Below, piece after piece: positions 32,211-41,513 of a stretch of DNA of 64,000 nucleotides. The translations under genes and the position numbers were made by a program. The stretch is from Lutibacter sp. (lineage in GTDB: Bacteria; Bacteroidota; Bacteroidia; Flavobacteriales; Flavobacteriaceae): positions 1 through 64,000 of the forward strand of contig JAUYUA010000038.1 of the NCBI GenBank assembly GCA_030694935.1, in the 5' to 3' direction. The notes beneath the pieces were generated by a model. The model worked only from the letters and a program-made list of their open reading frames with translations. It was not told the origin of the DNA and made no database searches. Position 1 is the stretch's first letter. Each line of letters starts with the position of its first letter.

Positions 32211-33563
32211 ATGTTTAAAAAAATATTAATTGCAAACAGGGGAGAAATAGCTTTAAGAGTTATACGAACCTGCAGAGAAATGGGTGTTAAAACGGTGGCT
32301 GTTTATTCAACTGCCGATGCTGAAAGTTTACATGTTCGTTTTGCAGATGAAGCCGTATGTATTGGGCCTCCGCCAAGCAGTGAGTCTTACTTAAAAATGT
32401 CGGCAATTTTGGCAGCTGCCGAAATTACAAATGCCGATGCCATTCACCCCGGATACGGATTTTTATCTGAAAATGCCAAATTTTCAAAATTATGTGAAGA
32501 GCATGGCATAAAATTTATTGGAGCGACTTCAGACATGATTAGCAAAATGGGCGATAAAGCTTCTGCCCGCGCCACTATGAAAGCGGCCGGAGTGCCAACT
32601 ATTCCAGGTTCAGAAGGTTTATTGGAAACTTATGAAGAAGCTGAAAAATTGGCTGATGAAATGAAATATCCTGTGATGTTAAAAGCTACAGCAGGCGGTG
32701 GAGGAAAAGGAATGAGGGCAGTGTATGCCAAAAGCAATCTTCAAACGGCTTGGGATGCAGCCCGGCAAGAAGCATTTGCCTGTTTTGGAAATGACGGGAT
32801 GTATATGGAAAAGCTGATTGAAGAACCACGCCATATAGAAATCCAAATCATTGGAGATTCCTTTGGAAAAGCTTGTCATTTATCAGAAAGAGATTGTTCC
32901 ATTCAACGCCGTCACCAAAAACTGACAGAAGAAGCGCCTTCGCCGTTTATGACTGCGGCATTGCGTAAAAAAATGGGAGAAGCCGCTGTAAAAGCTGCAG
33001 AATACATCTCTTATGAGGGCGCAGGGACCATCGAATTTTTAGTGGATAAACATCGGAATTTCTACTTTATGGAGATGAATACGCGTATTCAGGTAGAGCA
33101 TCCGATTACGGAACAAGTGATAGACTACGATTTAATTTATGAACAAATAAAAGTGGCGGCGGGAATTCCAATTTCAGGTAAAAACTATTTCCCTAAATTG
33201 CATTCTATAGAATGCAGAATAAATGCGGAAGATCCTTATAAAGATTTTAGGCCATCACCAGGAAAAATAACTACTTTGCACATTCCGGGAGGTCACGGAA
33301 TTAGGGTAGATACGCACGTATATGCAGGCTACACGATTCCGCCAAACTATGATTCTATGATTGCAAAATTAATTACAACGGCACAAACCCGTGAAGAAGC
33401 TATCAGTAAAATGAAAAGAGCTTTGGATGAGTTTGTGATTGAAGGGATAAAAACCACGATTCCTTTCCACAGACAATTAATGGACCATCCAGATTATATT
33501 TCCGGTAATTACACCACTGCTTTTATGGAAGGCTTTGAAATTCAGCCTGAAACAGACAAGTAA
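32211..33563 (+). CDS. accC: Biotin carboxylase subunit of acetyl-CoA carboxylase
   Basis: 450 aa ATP-grasp enzyme that carboxylates biotin on AccB using bicarbonate and [23 protein letters not shown] is the family start. The ATP-binding loop reads [11 protein letters not shown], and the catalytic segment contains [18 protein letters not shown], with RINAEDP further on. It is full length and ends with the usual biotin carboxylase C-terminal domain. A long hairpin terminator follows (33582-33618), so the yceD-to-accC block ends here. Confidence 0.98.
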   Translation: MFKKILIANRGEIALRVIRTCREMGVKTVAVYSTADAESLHVRFADEAVCIGPPPSSESYLKMSAILAAAEITNADAIHPGYGFLSENAKFSKLCEEHGIKFIGATSDMISKMGDKASARATMKAAGVPTIPGSEGLLETYEEAEKLADEMKYPVMLKATAGGGGKGMRAVYAKSNLQTAWDAARQEAFACFGNDGMYMEKLIEEPRHIEIQIIGDSFGKACHLSERDCSIQRRHQKLTEEAPSPFMTAALRKKMGEAAVKAAEYISYEGAGTIEFLVDKHRNFYFMEMNTRIQVEHPITEQVIDYDLIYEQIKVAAGIPISGKNYFPKLHSIECRINAEDPYKDFRPSPGKITTLHIPGGHGIRVDTHVYAGYTIPPNYDSMIAKLITTAQTREEAISKMKRALDEFVIEGIKTTIPFHRQLMDHPDYISGNYTTAFMEGFEIQPETDK

Positions 33564-33581
33564 AATTTCAAATAGAAATAT

Positions 33582-33618
33582 AAATAAAGGGTATGATTTT
33601 TCATATCCTTTATTTTTT
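33582..33618 (+). terminator. Terminator after accC
   Basis: AAATAAAGG-GTATGA and TCATAT-CCTTTATTT form a long imperfect stem with a TTTT loop, and a T run follows. Confidence 0.8.
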
Positions 33619-33644
33619 TAAATTTACCTTCAGTTAATTACAAG

Positions 33645-34109
33645 ATGAAAGAAAAAGAGTTACACTTTGACGGTATTGATAAGATTATCTTAAAACATTT
33701 AATGGAAGATGCCCGAACACCTATTTTAAGCATTGCGCGCGAAATTGGCATTTCAGGGGCGGCAATTCATCAAAGATTGCGAAAATTGGAAGCGGCCGGA
33801 TTAATTACCGGATCAAAATTCACCATCAACCCGAAAGTATTGGGTTATAAAACATTGGCATTTGTCGGAATTTTTCTGGATTCCGCAAGTAAATATTCCG
33901 CAGCGATTATTCGGTTAAAAGAAATTCCCGAAGTTATTGAAAGTCATTATACCACAGGGAATTATGCCATATTTATCAAAATTATGTGTAAAGACAATGA
34001 GCATCTTATGAAATTGCTTAATCAGGAAATTCAATCTATTAAAGGAGTTGCCAGGACAGAAACCTTTATTTCGCTCGACCAACAAATTGATCGTCAGATT
34101 AAATTATAA
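33645..34109 (+). CDS. Lrp/AsnC-family transcriptional regulator
   Basis: 154 aa. The N-terminal helix-turn-helix (about 8-62) has DKIILKHLMEDARTPILSIA and ISGAAIHQRLRKLEAAGLI. A RAM (ligand-binding) domain follows (about 72-150), with VIESHYTTGNYAIFIKI. This matches global or amino-acid-sensing Lrp-type regulators. It lies downstream of accC beyond a terminator and is convergent with the zinc peptidase gene, so no target is suggested by location. Effector and regulon are unknown. Confidence 0.93.
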   Translation: MKEKELHFDGIDKIILKHLMEDARTPILSIAREIGISGAAIHQRLRKLEAAGLITGSKFTINPKVLGYKTLAFVGIFLDSASKYSAAIIRLKEIPEVIESHYTTGNYAIFIKIMCKDNEHLMKLLNQEIQSIKGVARTETFISLDQQIDRQIKL

Positions 34110-34110
34110 A

Positions 34111-34137
34111 AAAAGCCGAATTAACGGCTTTTTTTAT
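34111..34137. terminator. Bidirectional terminator between convergent genes
   Basis: AAAAAGCCG and CGGCTTTTT pair around AATTAA. A and T runs on both flanks allow it to work for both the Lrp gene and the opposite peptidase gene. Confidence 0.8.
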
Positions 34138-34153
34138 TTTGTGTCAATATTTC

Positions 34154-34852
34154 TTAATCTCTGTTTCCCAAAATGCTAAATCCCCAATAAAGCAGCATAG
34201 CCAAAGATCCAATAGCAGCAACCAAATAAGTTCTAGCAGCCCAAGTTAAAGCATCTTTTGCGCCATCTTGCTCTCTGTTTGTAAGCATGTTGTTTGTTTT
34301 AAGCCAAGCCAATGCTCTGTTGCTGGCATCATATTCAACCGGTAAGGTAATAAAGCTGAATAAAGTTGCAACCGCCATCATGGCAAGTCCGATAACTGCA
34401 ATGGTAAAACCAATGCCAGAATCCCCTGATGCGGCACCCAAAATCAATCCGCCAATAACTAGCCATTGCGAAAATTTAGAAGAAATATTCACCGCCGGCA
34501 CTAGAGTTGAACGCAACTGCAACCATTGGTAAGCTTGTGCATGTTGAACTGCGTGCCCAACTTCATGCGCGGCTACACATGCAGAGGCTGCGTTTCGTTG
34601 TTCGTATACCGATTCGCTTAAATTTACCGTTTTGTCTTGTGGATTGTAATGATCGGTCAATTGGCCGGGTGTTGAAATAATTTTCACATCATAAATGCCA
34701 TGGTCATTTAACATTTTTTGGGCAATTTCCCTTCCGCTTAATCCATTTTCTAGCTGAACTTCAGAATAATATTTAAATTTATTCTTTAATTTTTGGCTCA
34801 CCAACCAACTCACTAAAGATACCAAACCTATAATTATATAAAACCCTATCAT
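34154..34852 (-). CDS. Membrane zinc metallopeptidase, YugP family
   Basis: 232 aa. The HEVGH zinc motif is at residues 96-100, in the middle of the chain. An N-terminal helix (about 3-20) and hydrophobic helices at about 128-150, 152-175 and 205-228 make it an integral membrane protein. The motif SGREIAQKMLNDHGI near residue 38 and VNLSESVYEQRNAASACVAA are typical of YugP. The substrate and role in bacteria are unresolved. It is convergent with Lrp and divergent from the asparaginase gene. Confidence 0.9.
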   Translation of the reverse strand: MIGFYIIIGLVSLVSWLVSQKLKNKFKYYSEVQLENGLSGREIAQKMLNDHGIYDVKIISTPGQLTDHYNPQDKTVNLSESVYEQRNAASACVAAHEVGHAVQHAQAYQWLQLRSTLVPAVNISSKFSQWLVIGGLILGAASGDSGIGFTIAVIGLAMMAVATLFSFITLPVEYDASNRALAWLKTNNMLTNREQDGAKDALTWAARTYLVAAIGSLAMLLYWGFSILGNRD

Positions 34853-34931
34853 ATTTTTCTTTTTTTAATTAATGTATTTATTTTCGGTAAATTTACATCA
34901 TAAATTATTCCAAAATTCAGCATCAGACAAA

Positions 34932-35969
34932 ATGGCAAAAATTCCTCATATCCTATTAATATACACAGGTGGAACCATCGGGATGGTTAAAGATTATAAA
35001 ACCGGAGCTTTAAAAATATTTAATTTCGATAAACTTTTAAAACACATCCCTGAGCTTAATCAATTAAATTGCACCATCCAAAGTATTTCGCTTGATGAAC
35101 CTATTGATTCTTCTAATATGAATCCTGACAATTGGGTTTTTATAGCCGAAATAATTGAAAAAAACTATGAGCAATTCGACGGATTTGTGGTGCTGCATGG
35201 GTCGGACACGATGTCTTATACCGCATCAGCAATCAGTTTTATGTTCGAAAATCTTTCAAAGCCTGTTATTTTTACAGGTTCACAATTGCCAATAGGCGAT
35301 TTAAGAACAGACGCGAAAGAAAATTTAATCACCTCTATTGAAGTTGCCGCAGCACAAGAAAATGACCAGCCAATAATTTCAGAAGTATGTTTATATTTTG
35401 AATACAAATTATATCGCGCAAACAGAACCACAAAAATCAATGCTGAACATTTTGAAGCGTTCACTTCCCCTAATTACCCGCCATTGGGTGAAAGCGGGGT
35501 TCATTTAAAATTTCACAAGCAATTAATTCTTAAACCAAAAAAAGCAAAACCATTTACGGTTCGAAAACGTTTGGACAATAATATTGTGATATTGAAAATT
35601 TTTCCTGGAATCACAGAAAGGGTTGTTGCCAGTATCTTAGGTATTGAAGGATTAAAAGGCGTTATTTTAGAAACATTTGGCTCAGGAAATGCACCAACCG
35701 AAAAATGGTTCATCGATTTGCTTAAAGAAACAATAGATAAAGGTGCACATATTATAAATGTAACCCAATGTATAGCAGGAAGTGTCATTATGGGGCAATA
35801 TGAAACCAGTATTGAGTTAAAAAAAGTGGGAATTATTAATGGAGGTGACATCACAACGGAATCAGCTTTGGCCAAATTGATGTACTTACTGGGTGAAAAT
35901 ATTCCAAAAAACACATTTAAATCCATTTTTGAGACGCAACTAAGGGGAGAAATAAGTGAGCAGGAATAA
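34932..35969 (+). CDS. ansA: Type I (cytoplasmic) L-asparaginase
   Basis: 345 aa from the ATG at 34932. An in-frame upstream ATG at 34872 would add 20 residues with no resemblance to the family. Thr12 in YTGGTIG and Thr93 in HGSDTM are the two catalytic threonine centres. FTGSQLPIGDLRTDA is the substrate-binding stretch. There is no signal peptide, so the enzyme is cytoplasmic and hydrolyses asparagine to aspartate and ammonia. The ATG is preceded by GACAAA; the gene is not in an operon with its neighbours. Confidence 0.94.
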   Translation: MAKIPHILLIYTGGTIGMVKDYKTGALKIFNFDKLLKHIPELNQLNCTIQSISLDEPIDSSNMNPDNWVFIAEIIEKNYEQFDGFVVLHGSDTMSYTASAISFMFENLSKPVIFTGSQLPIGDLRTDAKENLITSIEVAAAQENDQPIISEVCLYFEYKLYRANRTTKINAEHFEAFTSPNYPPLGESGVHLKFHKQLILKPKKAKPFTVRKRLDNNIVILKIFPGITERVVASILGIEGLKGVILETFGSGNAPTEKWFIDLLKETIDKGAHIINVTQCIAGSVIMGQYETSIELKKVGIINGGDITTESALAKLMYLLGENIPKNTFKSIFETQLRGEISEQE

Positions 35970-36264
35970 TCCTTTTTATAACTAAATGGCGCTTTATTTA
36001 TATAATTTTTAATATTTTATGCTAAAACCCCACTATTTTTGTTAATTATAAAAAAAATTATACAGTAAAAATAATCATTTTAAATTGGCTATAAAATTTT
36101 TGCAACTCAACATTTTTTTGTTACTTGCCATACGCAAAAGATGTCTAAACGTAGAGGTATTAGATAAGTTAAAGACTTTAAAATCTTTCTCTTCGCTGAC
36201 TTGTTTGTTTTATAAAAATTATTATATATTTAACCCGTGAAATTAATAAATTAACTATTAGACA
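35970..36264. other. AT-rich spacer before the ExbB operon
   Basis: 295 bases between ansA and the ExbB-like gene. No gene, hairpin terminator or clear TAnnTTTG box was recognised, although the promoter of the four-gene transport cluster must lie here. Confidence 0.4.
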
Positions 36265-37011
36265 ATGAAAAGACTATTTACTATCCTTGCAATCACAGGA
36301 TTATTGTTATTTGGAGCAGCACCTAAAGCTTTTGCACAAGATGCAGCAAACACAGAACAAGTTGCAGACGCAACCGAATCAAAAACATTTCATCAAGAAT
36401 TAAAACAACGTTTCATTGAAGGAGGACCTTTCTTTATGGGAATTGTTTTGGTAACCTTAATATTAGGGTTGGCAATTGCAATTGAAAGAATTATTTACCT
36501 TAACATGGCAACTACCAACACTAAAAAATTAGTAAGCCAAATTGACGAAGCTTTATCAACAGGTGGAGTTGAAGCTGCAAAAGAAGTTTGCAGAAACACT
36601 AAAGGACCTGTTGCCTCAATATTTTATCAAGGATTGGATAGAATGGACGAAGGTGTTGAATCTGCCGAAAAAGCTGTTATTGCTTATGGTGGTGTTCAAA
36701 TGGGATTGTTGGAAAAAAACATTTCATGGTTATCTTTATTTATTGCTTTGGCGCCAATGCTTGGTTTCTTGGGTACTGTAATCGGTATGATTGGTGCTTT
36801 TGACTCTATTCAGGCAGCAGGGGATATTTCTCCAACGGTTGTTGCGGGTGGTATTAAAGTGGCTTTATTAACAACTGTATTTGGTTTAGTTGTAGCTATG
36901 ATTCTTCAAGTTTTTTATAATTATATCATCGCTAAAGTTGATAGTATTGTAAATAATATGGAAGATGCTTCAATTTCGTTGGTTGACCTATTGATTAGAC
37001 TCAAAAAATAG
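36265..37011 (+). CDS. exbB: MotA/TolQ/ExbB proton channel family protein
   Basis: 248 aa. A cleavable-signal-like N-terminus (to about 24, AFAQDAAN) is followed by three membrane helices (about 54-76, 150-175, 190-215). The latter pair lies around PMLGFLGTVIGMIGAFDSI, the ExbB/TolQ signature that lines the proton path. With two ExbD-like partners downstream it should form an energy-transducing motor for TonB-dependent transport or a Tol-like system. The operon order is ExbB, small membrane protein, ExbD, ExbD, PorT-like. Confidence 0.92.
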   Translation: MKRLFTILAITGLLLFGAAPKAFAQDAANTEQVADATESKTFHQELKQRFIEGGPFFMGIVLVTLILGLAIAIERIIYLNMATTNTKKLVSQIDEALSTGGVEAAKEVCRNTKGPVASIFYQGLDRMDEGVESAEKAVIAYGGVQMGLLEKNISWLSLFIALAPMLGFLGTVIGMIGAFDSIQAAGDISPTVVAGGIKVALLTTVFGLVVAMILQVFYNYIIAKVDSIVNNMEDASISLVDLLIRLKK

Positions 37012-37016
37012 TAATT

Positions 37017-37481
37017 ATGAATGATAAAAAATCAAAAATATTATCTTATGTTACCGGATTTCTCGGTTTAATAGGATTGTATTTTTTCGTTAGAATTATG
37101 ATGGTAGGCGATACAGTTCTTCTTGAAGATGCTGATGCACAGAACAGCGTTTTGGCACCATTTATAACCTACTCAATATTTTTATTGATAGCTACTTCAT
37201 TAATTGCGGTAGTATTTTCATTGATAAATTTAACCAAGAATACTGAAGTCTTAAAAAGAACTATGTTGGGAGTTGCCGCTATGGCCATTCTATTAGTGAT
37301 CGCTTATGTATTTGCTTCTGATGCAGCGACTACAGACGGTATGGGCAATGTAATACTTGACGGTGAAGCAGGCAGTGTTTCTAAATGGGTAAGTACACTA
37401 ATTAATTACAGTTTTATATTAGGAGCTATTGGTTTAGGATTCTTCTTATTTGACTTTGTAAAATCACTTGTAAAAAATTAA
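37017..37481 (+). CDS. Small four-helix membrane protein of the ExbBD operon (unknown)
   Basis: 154 aa. Hydrophobic segments lie at about 8-27, 47-68, 82-102 and 127-148, with a short acidic loop (GDTVLLEDADAQNS) between the first two. I recognise no named family. It starts 5 bases after exbB and ends 7 before exbD, so it is in the operon and may be an accessory of the motor. The function is not known from sequence. Confidence 0.82.
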   Translation: MNDKKSKILSYVTGFLGLIGLYFFVRIMMVGDTVLLEDADAQNSVLAPFITYSIFLLIATSLIAVVFSLINLTKNTEVLKRTMLGVAAMAILLVIAYVFASDAATTDGMGNVILDGEAGSVSKWVSTLINYSFILGAIGLGFFLFDFVKSLVKN

Positions 37482-37488
37482 TTAAATT

Positions 37489-38103
37489 ATGGCAAGAAGA
37501 GATATTGGAGAAATTAATGCTGGTTCAATGGCAGACATTGCGTTCTTGCTTTTAATATTTTTCTTAGTGACAACTACGATGGATGTTGATTCAGGGATTG
37601 CGCGTAAATTGCCTGAAAAAACTGATGTACAGTCTGACGTAATTGTAAAGGAAAAAAACGTTATGGATATCGTTGTCAATAGAAACAACCAGTTGTTAGT
37701 TGAAAATGAATATGTAAAAGTAACTGACGTTAAGCGTTTGGCAATTAAATTTATTGATAACGGCGGTGGATTTGGCACACCAGTTGATGGTAAACCAGGT
37801 GAGCCTTGCGATTACTGTGAAGGTGATAAAGATCCAAATTCTTCCGATCATCCATCAAAGGCGATTATTTCTTTGCAAAGTGATAGAGGTACCTCCTATG
37901 GTATGTATATCTCTATACAAAATGAAATTGAAGGCGCATATAATGAGTTAAGAAATACACTTTCTAAAAAATTATACGGCAGAACCTATGATGAATTACT
38001 TAATGATTATAAGGATAATCCTTCAAAAAGTTTACAAGATAAAATAGATGATTTGAAAAATAAATATCCTCAAATTATTACAGAACCTGAACCGATAAAA
38101 TAA
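37489..38103 (+). CDS. exbD: ExbD/TolR biopolymer transport protein, with CxxC insert
   Basis: 204 aa. A short cytoplasmic N-terminus leads into one helix (about 15-33, SMADIAFLLLIFFLVTTTMD) containing the conserved Asp of ExbD/TolR proton coupling. The periplasmic domain contains a Gly/Pro-rich insert, GKPGEPCDYCEGDKDPNSS, with a CDYC pair. The C-terminal half is charged and ends NKYPQIITEPEPIK. It pairs with ExbB and the second ExbD-type protein downstream. Confidence 0.92.
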   Translation: MARRDIGEINAGSMADIAFLLLIFFLVTTTMDVDSGIARKLPEKTDVQSDVIVKEKNVMDIVVNRNNQLLVENEYVKVTDVKRLAIKFIDNGGGFGTPVDGKPGEPCDYCEGDKDPNSSDHPSKAIISLQSDRGTSYGMYISIQNEIEGAYNELRNTLSKKLYGRTYDELLNDYKDNPSKSLQDKIDDLKNKYPQIITEPEPIK

Positions 38104-38112
38104 TAACATATT

Positions 38113-38586
38113 ATGAGTAAATTTAAAATGAGAAAAAAAGGGATGCCCGCTATTTCTACGGCATCTTTACCTGATATTGTATTTATGTTATTGTTCTTTT
38201 TCATGGTGTCAACTACAATGAGAGAAACCGATTTGTTGATTAAAAAACCGGCGCTTCCAGTGGCTAGTGAAGTAAAAAAATTGGAACTTAAGAGCTTGGT
38301 GAGCACTATTTATATTGGTAAATCAAAGGATACCAGAATTTCAGGAGATAAAATACAGGTAAATGATAAAATAGTGGAGGTTAAAGACATTCCAAGTTTT
38401 ATATTTTCTGAAAGAGCTTTAAGAAAAGAAGATGAGGTTAAATTTATGACAACTTCCATTAAAGCCGATAAAGAAGCCAGTGTAGGTACAGTTTTGGACA
38501 TTAAGGAGCAATTAAGAGACATAAATGCATTGAAAATAAGTTTCTCAACTTCAAAAGGAAACGATTTAAGCAGCAATTACAAATAG
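38113..38586 (+). CDS. exbD: ExbD/TolR biopolymer transport protein, second copy
   Basis: 157 aa. The helix has LPDIVFMLLFFFMVSTTMR with the conserved Asp, and the following periplasmic domain ends with KEQLRDINALKISFSTSKG. No CxxC insert is present, unlike the first copy. It lies 9 bases after it, so the two may form a heteromeric ExbD pair. A terminator follows at 38618-38657. Confidence 0.92.
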   Translation: MSKFKMRKKGMPAISTASLPDIVFMLLFFFMVSTTMRETDLLIKKPALPVASEVKKLELKSLVSTIYIGKSKDTRISGDKIQVNDKIVEVKDIPSFIFSERALRKEDEVKFMTTSIKADKEASVGTVLDIKEQLRDINALKISFSTSKGNDLSSNYK

Positions 38587-38617
38587 TAATTAGTAGTATT
38601 TATAACGTTATTAAAAA

Positions 38618-38657
38618 TAAAAAGACAATCAATTGATATTTGGTTGTCTTTTTTTTC
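38618..38657 (+). terminator. Terminator after the second exbD
   Basis: AAAGACAA and TTGTCTTT pair across a 15-base loop, and a long T run follows. It separates the motor genes from the PorT-like gene. Confidence 0.8.
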
Positions 38658-38680
38658 TTTTTATAAAGTACCTTTGATTT

Positions 38681-39358
38681 ATGAGTAAGTATTTGTTAAT
38701 AGTGTTTCTTCTTTTTTATGCCTTGAAACCACTGGCACAGGTGAACAATGATTCTATAATTGATTATAAATATTTGGAAGATCAGTTATATCTGTCATTA
38801 ACCTACACAATTTTAAGCAATAAACCGGCTACAATTTCACAAAAAGGATTTTCAGGCGGATTTTCTCTCGGGTTTATAAAAGACTTACCATTAAATGAAC
38901 AAAGGAACCTTGGATTTGGAGTGGGCGTTGGTTATGCCTATAATGTTTACGTTCAGGATTTGAAAATTTCCAAGGAAAATCAGATTACGGTATTTGAACT
39001 GGCTGAAGAATATAAAACGAATAGGTTTGGGATTCACTCCATTGAATTGCCTATTGAATTTAGATGGAGAACATCAACACCCGAAAAATATACTTTTTGG
39101 CGGGTTTATGGAGGAGCGAAATTAGCCTATTTGGCTTCGGCTAAAACAAAATTTATTGATTCCGATGTAGTGTTAACTACTAAAAACATTCCAGAGTTTA
39201 ACAGATTTCAATATGGAGCCACTTTAGCAGCCGGATATGGAAATTGGAACCTTTATTTTTATTATGGTTTAAGCCCCTTATTTAAAAATGCCGTATTTAA
39301 TGATAAAAAAATTGATTTAAAAGACATCAATATTGGTCTGAAGTTTTACATTATGTAA
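38681..39358 (+). CDS. PorT-family outer-membrane beta-barrel protein
   Basis: 225 aa. A signal peptide (about 1-20, FLLFYALKPLAQ) is followed by an eight-stranded barrel pattern of alternating hydrophobic residues, with LGFGVGVGYAYNVYV and HSIELPIEFRWRT, ending in DINIGLKFYIM. The layout resembles the PorT/SprT family. In gliding Bacteroidota PorT belongs to type IX secretion, but this copy is not beside the usual porT neighbours, so that function is uncertain. Its 3' end overlaps the convergent PAP2-like gene by 13 bases. Confidence 0.75.
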   Translation: MSKYLLIVFLLFYALKPLAQVNNDSIIDYKYLEDQLYLSLTYTILSNKPATISQKGFSGGFSLGFIKDLPLNEQRNLGFGVGVGYAYNVYVQDLKISKENQITVFELAEEYKTNRFGIHSIELPIEFRWRTSTPEKYTFWRVYGGAKLAYLASAKTKFIDSDVVLTTKNIPEFNRFQYGATLAAGYGNWNLYFYYGLSPLFKNAVFNDKKIDLKDINIGLKFYIM

Positions 39359-39951
39359 ATTAGGTAAACAACAAATTGTGAAATAATCCCGATAGCTCCT
39401 CCCAACAGCACTTCATTTAATTGATGGGCACGCAATTTTAACCTAGCAGATGCCACCATTCCAAGCAAAACAAATAACACTGCCAGTATGGTAATGATGT
39501 TTATTTTATAGAAATAACTAAAATAAATTAAAAATCCAATGAGGCCTGAAACGCCCAAAGTATGCAGACTTATTTTAACCTTCAAGTATAAAAACACCGA
39601 GATGCATATTAAACTTAAGCCATAGCCAAAAAAGAAGAGGGCTAAAATATCAACTATTGTCGATTTATATAGCCAATGCCCTATAATAAAAGCGATAGAA
39701 ATAAACAGCAATAGCGGGAATTTTCGTTCTTCAATGGTTACCATATGGTAACTGTTTATCATTTCAAAGCGTTTTAAAAGCCACAATAACAGTACTGGAA
39801 AAATATAAGTCCCAATAAAAATTACTGCCAAAATGAGATGCTCTTGGGGTTTAAAAATAAATTTTGGAATAAAAAGAAAAAACAAGATTGCTCCAACTGT
39901 TGGGAAATTGATTGGATGAAAGAAATAGGAAATAAATTTTGAAAATCTCAT
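39346..39951 (-). CDS. PAP2-like integral membrane protein
   Basis: 201 aa with about six helices. SLHTLGVSG and ARLKLRAHQLNEVLLGG correspond to the second and third PAP2 phosphatase motifs. The final acidic residue of the classical SRxxxxxHxxxD motif is replaced by Glu or Asn (HQLNEVLLG), and the first K...RP motif is not evident. It may be a degenerate or divergent lipid phosphatase. It overlaps the PorT-like gene tail to tail by 13 bases and has rpoN 20 bases upstream in the same direction. Confidence 0.7.
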   Translation of the reverse strand: MRFSKFISYFFHPINFPTVGAILFFLFIPKFIFKPQEHLILAVIFIGTYIFPVLLLWLLKRFEMINSYHMVTIEERKFPLLLFISIAFIIGHWLYKSTIVDILALFFFGYGLSLICISVFLYLKVKISLHTLGVSGLIGFLIYFSYFYKINIITILAVLFVLLGMVASARLKLRAHQLNEVLLGGAIGIISQFVVYLIYIM

Positions 39952-39970
39952 GGTTTTTTACGGCAATTGG

Positions 39971-41437
39971 CTAAAATATTTTTCTTAATCGGGCAACTGG
40001 AATATCTAATTGTTCCCTGTATTTTGCGATTGTTCTTCTTGCGATTGGATATCCTTTTTCCTTTAAAATCAATGCCAATTTATCATCGGTTAAAGGTTTC
40101 TTTTTATCTTCTTTTTTGATAACCGTTTCCAAAATATTTTTTATTTCTCTCGTTGAAACATCTTCTCCCTGATCATTTTTCATTGATTCTGAGAAAAATT
40201 CCTTGATTAATTTTGTTCCGTAAGGTGTTGAGACATATTTACTGCTGGCGACGCGGGAAACGGTAGAAACATCCATTTCTATCACATCAGCGATATCTTT
40301 TAATATCATCGGTTTTAATTTGCGCTCATCACCCGTTAAAAAATATTCTTTTTGATGCCGCATAATGGCATTCATATTTAAAAGCAATGTTTGTTGGCGT
40401 TGTTTTATGGCATCAATAAACCATTTTGCAGCATCCAATTTATGCTTGATAAACATTACGGCTTCTTTTTGGGATTTTGATTTTTCACTGGAATCCTTAT
40501 AGCCGTGCATTAAATTGTTATATTCATTTGATACGTGAAGTTCTGGCGCATTCCTTGAATTAAGCGTAAGTTCCAATTCGCCATCAACAATTCTAATGGT
40601 AAAATCGGGTACAATTTGTTCCGTTATTTTGCTGTTGCCAACAAAGGAACCACCCGGTTTTGGATTCAGTCTTTCAATTTGTTTTATGGAGTCTTTTAAT
40701 GCTTCTTCAGAGACGTGAAACTTTTGCAATAACTTGTTGTAATGTTTTTTTACAAAATGTTCAAAACCGTTTTCTAAGATGTCAATTGCCAAATTTATGG
40801 CTGGTTTTTCTTCCTTGCGTTTTAATTGGATGATTAAGCACTCTCTTAAATCCCGTGCTCCAACACCGGCGGGATCTAATTGTTGAACCATTTTAAGCAA
40901 ACGTTCTAATTCTTCTTTGGTGGTATAAACATTTTCAGTAAAGGCTAAATCATCTAAAATATCGACCAAATCTCGGCGAATATAACCGCTGTCATCAATG
41001 CTTCCAATCAAAAAATCAGTGATAATTTCTTCTTCCTCTGTTAAACGATAGGTATTTATCTGATTTTTTAAATGTTGTGTAAATGATGGACCGGATGCAA
41101 AAGGAATATCTTTTTCTTCATCATCTGATGAATAGTTGTTGGCTTGCGTTTTATAATTTGGAATTTCATCATCACTTAAATATTCATCAATATTGATGTC
41201 ATCTGCGTTGATGCTTTCATTTCCGGTGTCGTCATACTCATCATAAGTGTCGCTTAACTGCGAATTATCATAGTCTTCAGCGTTTTCATCTTGAATTTCT
41301 AAAGCCGGATTTTCTTCTAATTCTTGTTTTAGGCGTTGTTCAAATTCTTGCGTAGGCAATTGAATCAACTTCATGAGTTGAATTTGTTGCGGAGATAATT
41401 TCTGCGATAATTTGAATTGTAAACCTTGTTTAAGCAT
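39971..41437 (-). CDS. rpoN: RNA polymerase sigma-54 factor
   Basis: 488 aa. Region I (1-50) is Gln/Leu-rich (MLKQGLQFKLSQKLSPQQIQ). Region II is acidic (about 48-110). The core-binding region and the DNA-binding part follow, with the C-terminal RpoN box ARRTIAKYREQL near the end. It directs transcription from -24/-12 promoters with enhancer-binding proteins. No activator is nearby. Its ATG is 57 bases before the end of the upstream asnS spacer, with a TATTTTTA-like box at about 41455-41464. It is probably co-transcribed with the PAP2-like gene. Confidence 0.97.
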   Translation of the reverse strand: MLKQGLQFKLSQKLSPQQIQLMKLIQLPTQEFEQRLKQELEENPALEIQDENAEDYDNSQLSDTYDEYDDTGNESINADDINIDEYLSDDEIPNYKTQANNYSSDDEEKDIPFASGPSFTQHLKNQINTYRLTEEEEIITDFLIGSIDDSGYIRRDLVDILDDLAFTENVYTTKEELERLLKMVQQLDPAGVGARDLRECLIIQLKRKEEKPAINLAIDILENGFEHFVKKHYNKLLQKFHVSEEALKDSIKQIERLNPKPGGSFVGNSKITEQIVPDFTIRIVDGELELTLNSRNAPELHVSNEYNNLMHGYKDSSEKSKSQKEAVMFIKHKLDAAKWFIDAIKQRQQTLLLNMNAIMRHQKEYFLTGDERKLKPMILKDIADVIEMDVSTVSRVASSKYVSTPYGTKLIKEFFSESMKNDQGEDVSTREIKNILETVIKKEDKKKPLTDDKLALILKEKGYPIARRTIAKYREQLDIPVARLRKIF

Positions 41438-41513
41438 AAATTATTTTGCTTTTTATAAAAATACGAAAAAAACACCTCATTTACTAAATGAAGTCATTTT
41501 TGACAATTAATTA

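Noticed and set aside
34872-34931. Upstream ATG of the asparaginase gene
   Set aside because: The added 20 residues match nothing in the family; MAKIPHI is the usual start.
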